A stretch of DNA of 14,060 nucleotides from CAIJMU01 sp035531315 (GTDB lineage: Bacteria > Spirochaetota > Spirochaetia > Treponematales > Rectinemataceae). The notes beneath the pieces were generated by a model that saw only the letters and a list, made by a program, of their open reading frames with translations, was not told the DNA's origin and searched no databases. Position 1 is the stretch's first letter, and every line of letters starts with the position of its first letter. A program made the position numbers and the translations under genes. The stretch covers positions 1-14,060 of the forward strand of contig DATKTD010000181.1 in assembly GCA_035531315.1 (NCBI GenBank), read 5' to 3'. Below are positions 1 to 6,079 of this stretch, one piece after another.

Positions 1-20
1 TGCTCACCTGGAAGGCGGGT

Positions 21-37
21 CCAGGGCGGAGCCCTGG
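21..37. repeat. small perfect palindrome downstream of the opp operon
   Basis: A 7-bp perfect inverted repeat (CCAGGGC / GCCCTGG) with a 3-base GGA loop lies 24 bases beyond the large hairpin at 61-109. G-rich blocks with an A-run between them link the two (45-66). The arrangement looks like a structured intergenic repeat unit rather than coding sequence. It could also simply be a second element of the operon's 3' end. Its copy number in the genome cannot be judged from this window. Confidence 0.4.
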
Positions 38-60
38 TCGTGCTTTGGGGAAAATGGGGT

Positions 61-109
61 CTGGGGAAGAAACCCCTTTCGCTCGAAACGAAAGGGGTTT
101 CTTCCCCAG
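61..109 (-). terminator. strong hairpin terminator after oppF
   Basis: A perfect 21-bp stem (61-81 pairing with 89-109) has a 7-base loop (82-88). On the minus strand it begins one base after the oppF TAA stop. The following minus-strand sequence, ACCCCATTTTCCCC, holds only a short T run. It is therefore a very strong but not textbook Rho-independent terminator; it may act in either direction or protect the mRNA 3' end. It marks the end of the opp operon. Confidence 0.75.
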
Positions 110-110
110 T

Positions 111-1112
111 TTAGTCGTGATAGAGGAAGCAGGCGACCTCGTGTCCCGGCTCGACTTCCTTGAGCTCGGGGCGCTGCTGCTGGCACTTGTCCATGCGCTT
201 CCAGCAGCGATCGTAGAAGTAGCAGCCGGCCCGGTGTTTGTCGGGCGAAGGCACGTCGCCCGTCAGGATGATGCGCTTGCGATCCTTCTCGATCACGGGA
301 TCGGGAATCGGTGCCGCCGAAAGGAGGGCCTGGGTATAGGGATGGAGGGGCTTCTTGTAGAGGTCGGCCGAGCCGGAGATCTCCGCGATGATGCCGAGGT
401 ACATGACGGCGACCCGCGTCGAGATGTACTGGATGACCGCGAGATCGTGGGCGATGAAGAGGTAGGTCAGGCCGAACTCGTCCTGCAGGTCCTTGAAGAG
501 GTTGAGGATCTGGGCCTGGATCGACACGTCGAGGGCCGAGACCGGCTCGTCGCAGAGCACGAGTTCCGGGCGGAGGGCCAGGGCGCGGGCGATGCCGATG
601 CGCTGACGCTGGCCGCCGGAGAATTCGTGGGGATAGCGGTTGCGGAAGAAACGGGAGAGGCCGACGCGCTCCATGAGCTGCTCGACGCGCTCGTCGATCT
701 CCTTCTTCGACATGCTGAGGAGACCCTTGCGGGAGTAGATCTTCATCGGTTCGGCGATGATGTCGCCGGAGGTCATGCGCGGGTTGAGCGATGCGTAGGG
801 ATCCTGGAAGACCATCTGCATGTTCTTGCGCGCGGCGATGAGGTTATTCGCCTTGAGGGTCGTGAGCTCCTGGCCGGCGAGGTTGACTGAGCCGCCGGTG
901 GGCCTGTACAGCTGGGCCACGGCGCGGGCCGTGGTGGACTTGCCGCAGCCGGACTCGCCGACGAGACCGAGGGTCTCGCCCTTCTTGATGGAGAAATTGA
1001 CGCCGTCCACCGCGTAGATGTACTGCTGTTCCCCGCCGAATAGCCCCTTCCGCCCAACGGGGAAGTGCATCTTGAGGTCCTTGACCTCGAGAAGAATGTT
1101 CTTGTCAGCCAT
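111..1112 (-). CDS. oppF: oligopeptide ABC transporter ATP-binding protein OppF
   Basis: This is the second ATPase of the peptide importer. It pairs with OppD at the cytoplasmic face of the OppB/OppC channel and hydrolyses ATP to drive import. The 333 residues carry Walker A GESGCGKST (52-60), Q-loop Gln103, signature FSGGQRQR (164-171), Walker B LVLCDEP with Asp188-Glu189, and switch His222. The C-terminal oligopeptide-transporter extension has cysteines spaced C-x5-C-x6-C-x17-C, the pattern linked to a [4Fe-4S] cluster in Opp/Dpp ATPases. The ATG directly follows the oppD stop (TAAATG), and a GGAGG site inside the end of oppD lies 8 bases upstream, so translation is probably coupled. It is the last gene of the operon, followed by a strong hairpin. 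Assignment as OppF rather than DppF rests on gene order and similarity; substrate range (oligo- or dipeptide) cannot be settled from sequence. Confidence 0.93.
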   Translation of the reverse strand: MADKNILLEVKDLKMHFPVGRKGLFGGEQQYIYAVDGVNFSIKKGETLGLVGESGCGKSTTARAVAQLYRPTGGSVNLAGQELTTLKANNLIAARKNMQMVFQDPYASLNPRMTSGDIIAEPMKIYSRKGLLSMSKKEIDERVEQLMERVGLSRFFRNRYPHEFSGGQRQRIGIARALALRPELVLCDEPVSALDVSIQAQILNLFKDLQDEFGLTYLFIAHDLAVIQYISTRVAVMYLGIIAEISGSADLYKKPLHPYTQALLSAAPIPDPVIEKDRKRIILTGDVPSPDKHRAGCYFYDRCWKRMDKCQQQRPELKEVEPGHEVACFLYHD

Positions 1113-2096
1113 TTACTTGGCCTCCGTGTAGAGCCAGCACGAGACCGCGTGGCCGTTCCCCATGTCCTTCGAGACGGGGTACTTGCGCTTGCAGACGTCC
1201 ATGGCCTTGTCGCAGCGCGGATAGAAGGGACAGCAATCGGGAAGGTCGATGACGTTCGGCGGCTGGCCCCGGATCGAGAAAAGCCTGTCGCCCGAGGTCT
1301 TGTCGAGACGGGGAACCGACTTGATGAGACCCTGGGTGTAGGGATGCCTGGGCTGGGCGAAGAGCTCGCCGGTGGGGCCGCGCTCGACCACCCGGCCGGC
1401 GTACATGACGCAGATCGTGTCGCACATGCCGGCGACGACGCCGAGGGAGTGGGTGATGAGGATGACGGCGGTGCCGAGGCGGGCCGTCAGGTCCTTCATC
1501 AAATCGAGGATCTGGGCCTGGATCGTGACGTCGAGGGCGCTCGTCGGCTCGTCGGCGATGAGGATCTCCGGGTTGCACGACAGACCCATGGCGATCATGT
1601 CGCGCTGGCGCATGCCGCCCGAGAACTGGTGGGGGTACTGGTCGATGCGTTTCTCGGGGGCGGGGATGCCCGCGAGCTTGAGCATGTCGATGGCCTTGGC
1701 CTTGGCCGCCTTTTTGTCGAGCTTCTGGTGGAGGACGATCGTCTCGATCATCTGCGTCGAGATACGCAGGTAGGGATTGAGGCTCGTCATCGGGTCCTGG
1801 AAGATCATCGAGATCTTGTTGCCGCGGATGGAGCGAAGCTCGGAGATGTTGAGCTTCACGAGATCCTTGCCGGCGTAGAGCACCTCGCCCCCGGCGATCT
1901 TGCCGGGAGGGTTCGGGATCATGTTGATGATCGAGAGGTTCGTGACCGACTTGCCCGAGCCGGACTCGCCGACGATGCCGAGGGTCTCGCCCTTGTGGAG
2001 GTCGAAGGAAACGCCGTCGACGGCCTTCACGATGCCCTCGTCGGTATGGAAATAGGTCTTCAGGTCCTTGACCTGGAGGATCACTTCGTTGGTCAT
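1113..2096 (-). CDS. oppD: oligopeptide ABC transporter ATP-binding protein OppD
   Basis: This is the first ATPase of the peptide importer, 327 residues, partner of OppF. Visible motifs are Walker A GESGSGKS (43-50), Q-loop Gln100, signature FSGGMRQR (158-165), Walker B ILIADEP with Asp182-Glu183, and switch His216. The C-terminal extension carries C-x5-C-x6-C-x17-C, the same spacing as in OppF, so both subunits are predicted to hold an iron-sulfur cluster. The ATG is preceded by AAGGAG at 7 bases, supporting this start. The gene starts 15 bases after the oppC stop and ends immediately before the oppF ATG. Residue Asp166 after the signature (RQRD) is uncommon where many OppD proteins have a hydrophobic residue, but it lies outside the core motif. 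Family assignment is secure; the peptide class transported is inferred. Confidence 0.93.
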   Translation of the reverse strand: MTNEVILQVKDLKTYFHTDEGIVKAVDGVSFDLHKGETLGIVGESGSGKSVTNLSIINMIPNPPGKIAGGEVLYAGKDLVKLNISELRSIRGNKISMIFQDPMTSLNPYLRISTQMIETIVLHQKLDKKAAKAKAIDMLKLAGIPAPEKRIDQYPHQFSGGMRQRDMIAMGLSCNPEILIADEPTSALDVTIQAQILDLMKDLTARLGTAVILITHSLGVVAGMCDTICVMYAGRVVERGPTGELFAQPRHPYTQGLIKSVPRLDKTSGDRLFSIRGQPPNVIDLPDCCPFYPRCDKAMDVCKRKYPVSKDMGNGHAVSCWLYTEAK

Positions 2097-2111
2097 GTTC
2101 GGTCTCCTTGC

Positions 2112-3188
2112 CTATGCCCTGTTCTTGCTCTGGGGATCGAGGGCGTCGCGGAGGCCGTCGCCGAGGAAGTTCATCGCGAAGAGGAACATGGTCATCGCCA
2201 GCGCCGGCACGAGAAGACGCCAGGGATAGAGTTCCATGCCCTGGACGCCGTCGGCTACCAGGGTGCCCCACGAGGCCAGCGGCGCCGAGATGCCGAGACC
2301 CAGGTAGGAGAGGAAGGACTCAGCCATGATGAAACTGGGAATGGCCAGCGTCGTGAATATGATGATGACTCCCAGGATGTTGGGGAGGAGGTACTTGAAG
2401 ACGATCCGCGTCGCGCTGGCTCCCATGGACCTCGCCGCCTCGATGAACTCCGCGTTCTTGAGGCTGATGATCTGGCCGCGGACGACTCGGGCGATGGTCA
2501 GCCAGGAGACGAGGGCGATGGCCACGAAGATGATGACGATCGAGCTCGAGCCCTCGCGGTTGAACATGGCCATGAGGATGATGACGATGAGCATGTAGGG
2601 CAGGCCGTACATGATGTCGACGAAGCGCATCATCAGATTGTCGATGCGGCCGCCCACGTAGCCCGCGATGGCCCCGTAGATCACGCCGAGGAGGATGGCG
2701 GTCACCGTGCCGACGAGGCCGACGAGCATCGATATCCGTCCGCCGTAGATGGTCCGGGCGAGCATGTCGCGGCCCAGGTAGTCGGTGCCGAGGATGTAGA
2801 CATTGTTGGCCGCAGGGGATTCGCGGACCATCTGCTGGAGGGCCGCGAAGTCGGTGGTCGCCTTCTCGAAATCGGGCTGGAGATCGCTCCGACCCTCCTT
2901 GATGAGGGCCTGTATGTGATCGAGGTGCTTCTGAGCCTGGGAGATGGCCACCTCGCCCGCGGGGCGCAGCGAAGGCGGAATGTTCTGGAACATGATTTCC
3001 TGGTGGGCGTAGTCATAAATCGGGAGGACCGGGGCGAGGAGGGCGACCGCGCCGAAAAGGATGACTATCCAGAGGCCGACGAGGGCCATGCGGTTCTTGA
3101 CGAGACGTCGCCAGGCGTCCGCCCATAGCGAAACGGGCTTCACCTGCTGATTGAACTCGTTGACCGACTTGTTGATGCTGTTGGCCAT
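2112..3188 (-). CDS. oppC: oligopeptide ABC transporter permease OppC
   Basis: This is one of the two inner-membrane permease subunits forming the peptide channel. Residues 1-35 are cytoplasmic, followed by a first membrane helix (about 36-55). The conserved GTDYLGRD motif is at 134-141, five further hydrophobic segments follow, and the EAA loop begins near Glu250 (EAARSMGAS), contacting an ATPase. The C-terminus GDGLRDALDP is typical of OppC/DppC. At 358 residues it is longer than the roughly 300 of E. coli OppC. The extra length is a charged, probably helical stretch of about 50-60 residues (roughly 75-125) in the extracytoplasmic loop after helix 1. An AGGAG site 7 bases before the ATG supports the start. 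The gene begins 10 bases after the oppB stop and is followed closely by oppD. Confidence 0.92.
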   Translation of the reverse strand: MANSINKSVNEFNQQVKPVSLWADAWRRLVKNRMALVGLWIVILFGAVALLAPVLPIYDYAHQEIMFQNIPPSLRPAGEVAISQAQKHLDHIQALIKEGRSDLQPDFEKATTDFAALQQMVRESPAANNVYILGTDYLGRDMLARTIYGGRISMLVGLVGTVTAILLGVIYGAIAGYVGGRIDNLMMRFVDIMYGLPYMLIVIILMAMFNREGSSSIVIIFVAIALVSWLTIARVVRGQIISLKNAEFIEAARSMGASATRIVFKYLLPNILGVIIIFTTLAIPSFIMAESFLSYLGLGISAPLASWGTLVADGVQGMELYPWRLLVPALAMTMFLFAMNFLGDGLRDALDPQSKNRA

Positions 3189-3198
3189 TGCCGAACTC

Positions 3199-4128
3199 CT
3201 ATTTGTACGCGATCCGCGGATCGAGGAAGCTGTAGATGATATCGACCAGGAAGTTCATGACCACGAGGATGAGGGAGAAGATGATGATGGTGGCCATGAT
3301 GAGGGTGTAATCGCGGTTGAGCGAGGACTGCACGAAGATGCGCCCGATGCCCGGTATCGCGAAGGTCGATTCGACGACGAGGGAGCCCGTGATGATGTCC
3401 GCGAAGGCCGGCCCGAGGTAGGAGACCACCGGGAGAAGGGCGCCCTTGAGCACGTGCTTGGCGACGACCACGGACTCCTTGAGGCCCTTGGCGCGGGCCG
3501 TCCGCACATAGTCGGCCCTGAGGACCTCGAGGATCGAGGCGCGGGACATGCGGGCGATGTAGGCGAAATAGGGGAAGGAGAGGGTGATGGCCGGAAGTAT
3601 CAAGGCGAGTATCCCCGACCGCCCGTTTATCCAGCCGGCGACGGGCAGGATGTGCAGCTTCATCGCGAAGATCAGCTGCAACAGGGGCCCCGTCACGAAG
3701 AGCGGCACCGAGATGCCTATGACGGCGATCGACATCGCCCCGTAGTCCTGCCACTTGTTCTGTCTCAGCGAGGAGATTATGCCCACCGAGATGCCGAAGA
3801 AGACGGCGATGGAGAGGGCGGTGACGCCGAGCATGATGGAGACGGGGAAGGTGAGGCTGACGAGGTCGTTGACCGTGTTTTCTTTATAGCTGAACGAGGG
3901 GCCGAAGTCTCCGCGCAGCACGTCGCCGAAATAGCGCAGATACTGTTTGTAGAGGGGCTCGTCCATGTGGTACTTCTTCAGCAGGTTCTGCTGGATCTGC
4001 TCCGAGACGTGCCTTTCGCTCGAGAAGGGGCCTCCCGGCGCGACGCGGATCAGGAAGAAGCTGAGCGTGACTATGACGAACATCGTCGGTATCAAGCTCA
4101 CGAAACGTCGAAAGATGAACTTAGTCAT
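3199..4128 (-). CDS. oppB: oligopeptide ABC transporter permease OppB
   Basis: This is the other channel-forming permease of the peptide importer, 309 residues. It has the N-terminal membrane helix and FLIRVAPGGPF motif typical of OppB/DppB, the DEPLYKQYLRYFGDVLRGDFG loop after it, about six membrane segments, and the EAA-like coupling loop (about 206-225, DYVRTARAKGL). It ends in the conserved FLDPR. The ATG at 4126-4128 is chosen because a GGAGG site lies 7 bases upstream. An in-frame TTG two codons further upstream would sit only two bases from that site. The gene is separated from oppA by about 200 bases with a terminator and other hairpins, so its expression probably depends on read-through or RNA processing; I see no convincing separate promoter. 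Confidence 0.93.
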   Translation of the reverse strand: MTKFIFRRFVSLIPTMFVIVTLSFFLIRVAPGGPFSSERHVSEQIQQNLLKKYHMDEPLYKQYLRYFGDVLRGDFGPSFSYKENTVNDLVSLTFPVSIMLGVTALSIAVFFGISVGIISSLRQNKWQDYGAMSIAVIGISVPLFVTGPLLQLIFAMKLHILPVAGWINGRSGILALILPAITLSFPYFAYIARMSRASILEVLRADYVRTARAKGLKESVVVAKHVLKGALLPVVSYLGPAFADIITGSLVVESTFAIPGIGRIFVQSSLNRDYTLIMATIIIFSLILVVMNFLVDIIYSFLDPRIAYK

Positions 4129-4136
4129 TGGCAATT

Positions 4137-4141
4137 CCTCC
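4137..4141 (-). promoter_or_regulatory. ribosome binding site of oppB, fixing its start
   Basis: GGAGG on the minus strand, 8 bases (AATTGCC plus register) from the oppB ATG at 4128, while an alternative TTG at 4134 would be two bases away. Its upstream edge touches the base of a small hairpin at 4141-4161, so its accessibility may be affected by RNA folding. Confidence 0.75.
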
Positions 4142-4161
4142 GGCGAGGGATACGTTCGCCG
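4141..4161 (-). repeat. small hairpin abutting the oppB ribosome binding site
   Basis: Six-bp arms CGGCGA and TCGCCG with a 9-base loop. The stem shares one base with the oppB GGAGG. A stem this short is only moderately stable, so a translational role is speculative. Confidence 0.35.
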
Positions 4162-4188
4162 CGTGTATGGAACATCGAGGCTCGCGGC

Positions 4189-4217
4189 GGGAGAGGATAT
4201 CGCCGATATCCGCTCCC
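4189..4217. repeat. GATATC-centred inverted repeat between oppA and oppB
   Basis: Arms of 12-13 bases, with a perfect core GGATATC-GCC-GATATCC (4195-4211) extended after one mismatch by GGGAG/CTCCC. It sits about 60 bases before the oppB start and 20 bases past the oppA terminator. It could be an RNA hairpin that stabilises the oppB-F message, or a binding site for a dimeric regulator. No T run follows on the minus strand, so it is not a standard terminator. Confidence 0.5.
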
Positions 4218-4234
4218 CTCGGGGGCCTCACCCG

Positions 4235-4275
4235 AAAAAACGGCCACGGGAGGGAGTTCCGCTTCCCCGTGGCCG
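4235..4275 (-). terminator. Rho-independent terminator after oppA
   Basis: A perfect 10-bp GC-rich stem (CGGCCACGGG at 4241-4250 with CCCGTGGCCG at 4266-4275) has a 15-base loop and is followed on the minus strand by six Ts (opposite 4235-4240). It lies about 55 bases past the oppA stop and upstream of oppB. Partial termination here would make oppA mRNA more abundant than oppBCDF mRNA, a known pattern for ABC importers that need excess binding protein. Confidence 0.85.
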
Positions 4276-4293
4276 CGTCTTCGAACCGGCTCT

Positions 4294-4324
4294 GCGAGGT
4301 CTCCCCGAAAAGGGAGACCTTCGC
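4294..4324 (-). repeat. hairpin immediately after the oppA stop codon
   Basis: A perfect 9-bp core (AGGTCTCCC at 4297-4305, GGGAGACCT at 4312-4320) with loop CGAAAA is extended by GCG/CGC after one bulged base. It starts 6 bases after the oppA stop and is not followed by a T run. It is most easily read as a 3' stabilising structure for the oppA message, acting with the terminator downstream. Confidence 0.55.
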
Positions 4325-4329
4325 AATTA

Positions 4330-5913
4330 TTACTTCTTCCGGTAGATGAACTTGAAGGGGTGGAAATCGAGGGGGGTGGCGTTCCATCCGCCCCACTTCG
4401 TGGTGTCGACCAGGTTCTGGTTGACGTAGAAGTAGATCGGGATGACGACCTGGTTCTCCTGAAGGAGCTTGGCCTCGGCCTGATTGAGGATCTGCATGCG
4501 GGCGTCGCCGCTCGCCGTGCGGGCATCCGCGATCAGCTTGTCGTAGGCGGGATCGGCGTAGAGCGTGTCGTTGTTGCCGCCACCGGTCACGAACATGTCG
4601 AGGAAGGTGTTCGGATCCATGTAGTCGCCGACCCAGCCGGCGCGGGCGACGGTGAAGTCGTGGGCCTTGGCGCGGAGATCGATGAGGGTCTTGAACTCCA
4701 TGTTCTTGAGGACGACGTTGATCCCGAGGTTGGTCTTCCACTGCTGCTGGATGTACTCGGCGATGGCCTTGTGGCCCTCGTTGGTGTTGTACACGATCGT
4801 GAGCGTGGGGAAGCCCTTGCCGTTGGGATAGCCGGCCTGGGCGAGGAACTTCTTGGCGGCCTCGACGTTGTAGCCCTGGCCCTTGGCCGGCGTGTAGCCG
4901 GGGAGCGGGGGAACCATCGAATCCGCGGGGATCTGGCCACCCTTCGTCACCTTGTCGACGAGGGTCTGCTTGTCGATGGCCGAGGCGAGGGCCTCGCGCA
5001 CGAGCACGTTGTTCACCGGCTTGCGGGTCACGTTGAACTCGTAGTAGTAGGTCGCGACCTGCGGGGAGGTCTGGTAGTCGGAGCGGAGCTTGATCTCGTC
5101 GATCTTGCTCGTCGCGATTCCGTGCATCCAGTCGACCTGTCCCGACTTGTACATATCGTAGTTGGTCGAATCGTTGTCCGAGGCGAGGATCTTGATGCCG
5201 CGGAGGTGGACGTTCTTGGCGTCCCAGTACTTGTCGTTCTTCACGAGGAAGACGTAGTCCTGCGGCTTCCACTCCTTGAGGATGTAGGGGCCGTTGGTGA
5301 CGATGTTACCGGGCTTGGTCCAATCGGTGCCGTACTTGTCGATGGCCCACTTCGGGAGGGGCCAGAACGAGTTGTGGGCGAGGACGTCGAGGAAGTAGGG
5401 CGTGGGATTGACCAGGGTGTACTGGACGGTCTGGGGATCGAGGGCCTTGATGCCGACCGTGGAGAAGTCGGTGCTCTTGCCGCTGTTGTAGTCGTCGGCT
5501 CCCTTGATCAGCATGCCGGGCATGTAGGCGTAGTCGGACGCGGTCTTGGGGTCGAGTATGCGCTGCATGGCGTAGACGAAATCGTCGGCGGTGACGGGGT
5601 GCCCGTCGGACCACTGCGCCTTGCGAAGCTTGCAGGTGACGGTAAGGCCGTCGGAGCTGACGGTGTAGGACTCGGCCATCGCGGGAATACCCTTGTTGGT
5701 CGTGGGGTCGTACTGCATCATGCCCTCGAAAAGGCCGAGGCCGACGTTCGTGGACGGAACGTCGTTGAGCAGGCTGGGGTCGATGGTCGGTTCCGAGCCA
5801 TTGGACATGACGAAGTCGGCATGATCCGCCGTGAGCTCCTTGGGAGCGCACGAAACGAACAGCATCGTCGTCACGGCCATCAGCGCGAAAAGGACTGCGA
5901 GAATCCTCTTCAT
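4330..5913 (-). CDS. oppA: oligopeptide-binding lipoprotein OppA
   Basis: This is the extracytoplasmic solute-binding protein (SBP_bac_5 family) that captures peptides and hands them to OppB/OppC. Its 527 residues compare with 543 in E. coli OppA. The N-terminus is a lipoprotein signal: MKR, a hydrophobic stretch, then LFVSC with acceptor Cys22; the Phe at -3 makes this a loose lipobox of the kind spirochaetes tolerate. Family features include the early SNGSEPTIDP stretch (about 37-46) and the block LRKAQWSDGHPVTADDFVYAMQRILDP around 96-122, the SBP_bac_5 hallmark. The ATG is preceded by AGGAGGT with a short spacing of about 4 bases. A promoter lies just upstream, and a hairpin plus terminator follow, so oppA can be made as a single-gene transcript as well as with oppBCDF. 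Peptide specificity is not predictable from the sequence. Confidence 0.94.
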   Translation of the reverse strand: MKRILAVLFALMAVTTMLFVSCAPKELTADHADFVMSNGSEPTIDPSLLNDVPSTNVGLGLFEGMMQYDPTTNKGIPAMAESYTVSSDGLTVTCKLRKAQWSDGHPVTADDFVYAMQRILDPKTASDYAYMPGMLIKGADDYNSGKSTDFSTVGIKALDPQTVQYTLVNPTPYFLDVLAHNSFWPLPKWAIDKYGTDWTKPGNIVTNGPYILKEWKPQDYVFLVKNDKYWDAKNVHLRGIKILASDNDSTNYDMYKSGQVDWMHGIATSKIDEIKLRSDYQTSPQVATYYYEFNVTRKPVNNVLVREALASAIDKQTLVDKVTKGGQIPADSMVPPLPGYTPAKGQGYNVEAAKKFLAQAGYPNGKGFPTLTIVYNTNEGHKAIAEYIQQQWKTNLGINVVLKNMEFKTLIDLRAKAHDFTVARAGWVGDYMDPNTFLDMFVTGGGNNDTLYADPAYDKLIADARTASGDARMQILNQAEAKLLQENQVVIPIYFYVNQNLVDTTKWGGWNATPLDFHPFKFIYRKK

Positions 5914-5945
5914 GATACCTCCTGGAAAACGTAGAAAGATGTTTT

Positions 5946-5974
5946 GTTATACTCTTGAATGGTGCAAGACGCAA
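5946..5974 (-). promoter_or_regulatory. candidate sigma-70 promoter of oppA
   Basis: On the minus strand, -10 TATAAC (5946-5951) lies 17 bases from -35 TTGCGT (5969-5974). The -10 matches consensus at 5 of 6 positions, the -35 at 3 of 6. The predicted start is about 25 bases before the oppA ATG. The surrounding gap (5914-6079) is AT-rich in contrast to the genes around it and contains no convincing ORF. Confidence 0.6.
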
Positions 5975-6079
5975 CAAGTTTCCATCGTTTCAGAAAAAGA
6001 AACACGATGTTCACGGGCTGAGGTTGGACGGAGCAAGCGCTGAGAATATCGTTTCAAAATATGAAATTAAATGGAAAAA

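Noticed and set aside
1065..3128. Long plus-strand open frame of 687 codons across oppD and oppC
   Set aside because: It is antisense to genes with clear ABC transporter motifs. Its translation is rich in Asp, Glu, His and Arg with no recognisable domain, as expected for a mirror frame in GC-rich DNA.
4129..4134. TTG start for oppB two codons upstream of the chosen ATG
   Set aside because: It would leave only two bases between the GGAGG site and the start codon, whereas the ATG at 4128 has a normal spacing.
3151..5934. Long plus-strand open frame of 927 codons across oppB and oppA
   Set aside because: It is antisense to two well-supported genes, also spans the terminator region between them, and has Val/Glu/Gly-rich low-complexity composition with no domain.
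6053..6066. Short inverted repeat TTTCA/TGAAA in the gap between sbcC and oppA
   Set aside because: Five AT-rich base pairs are expected by chance in this AT-rich gap.
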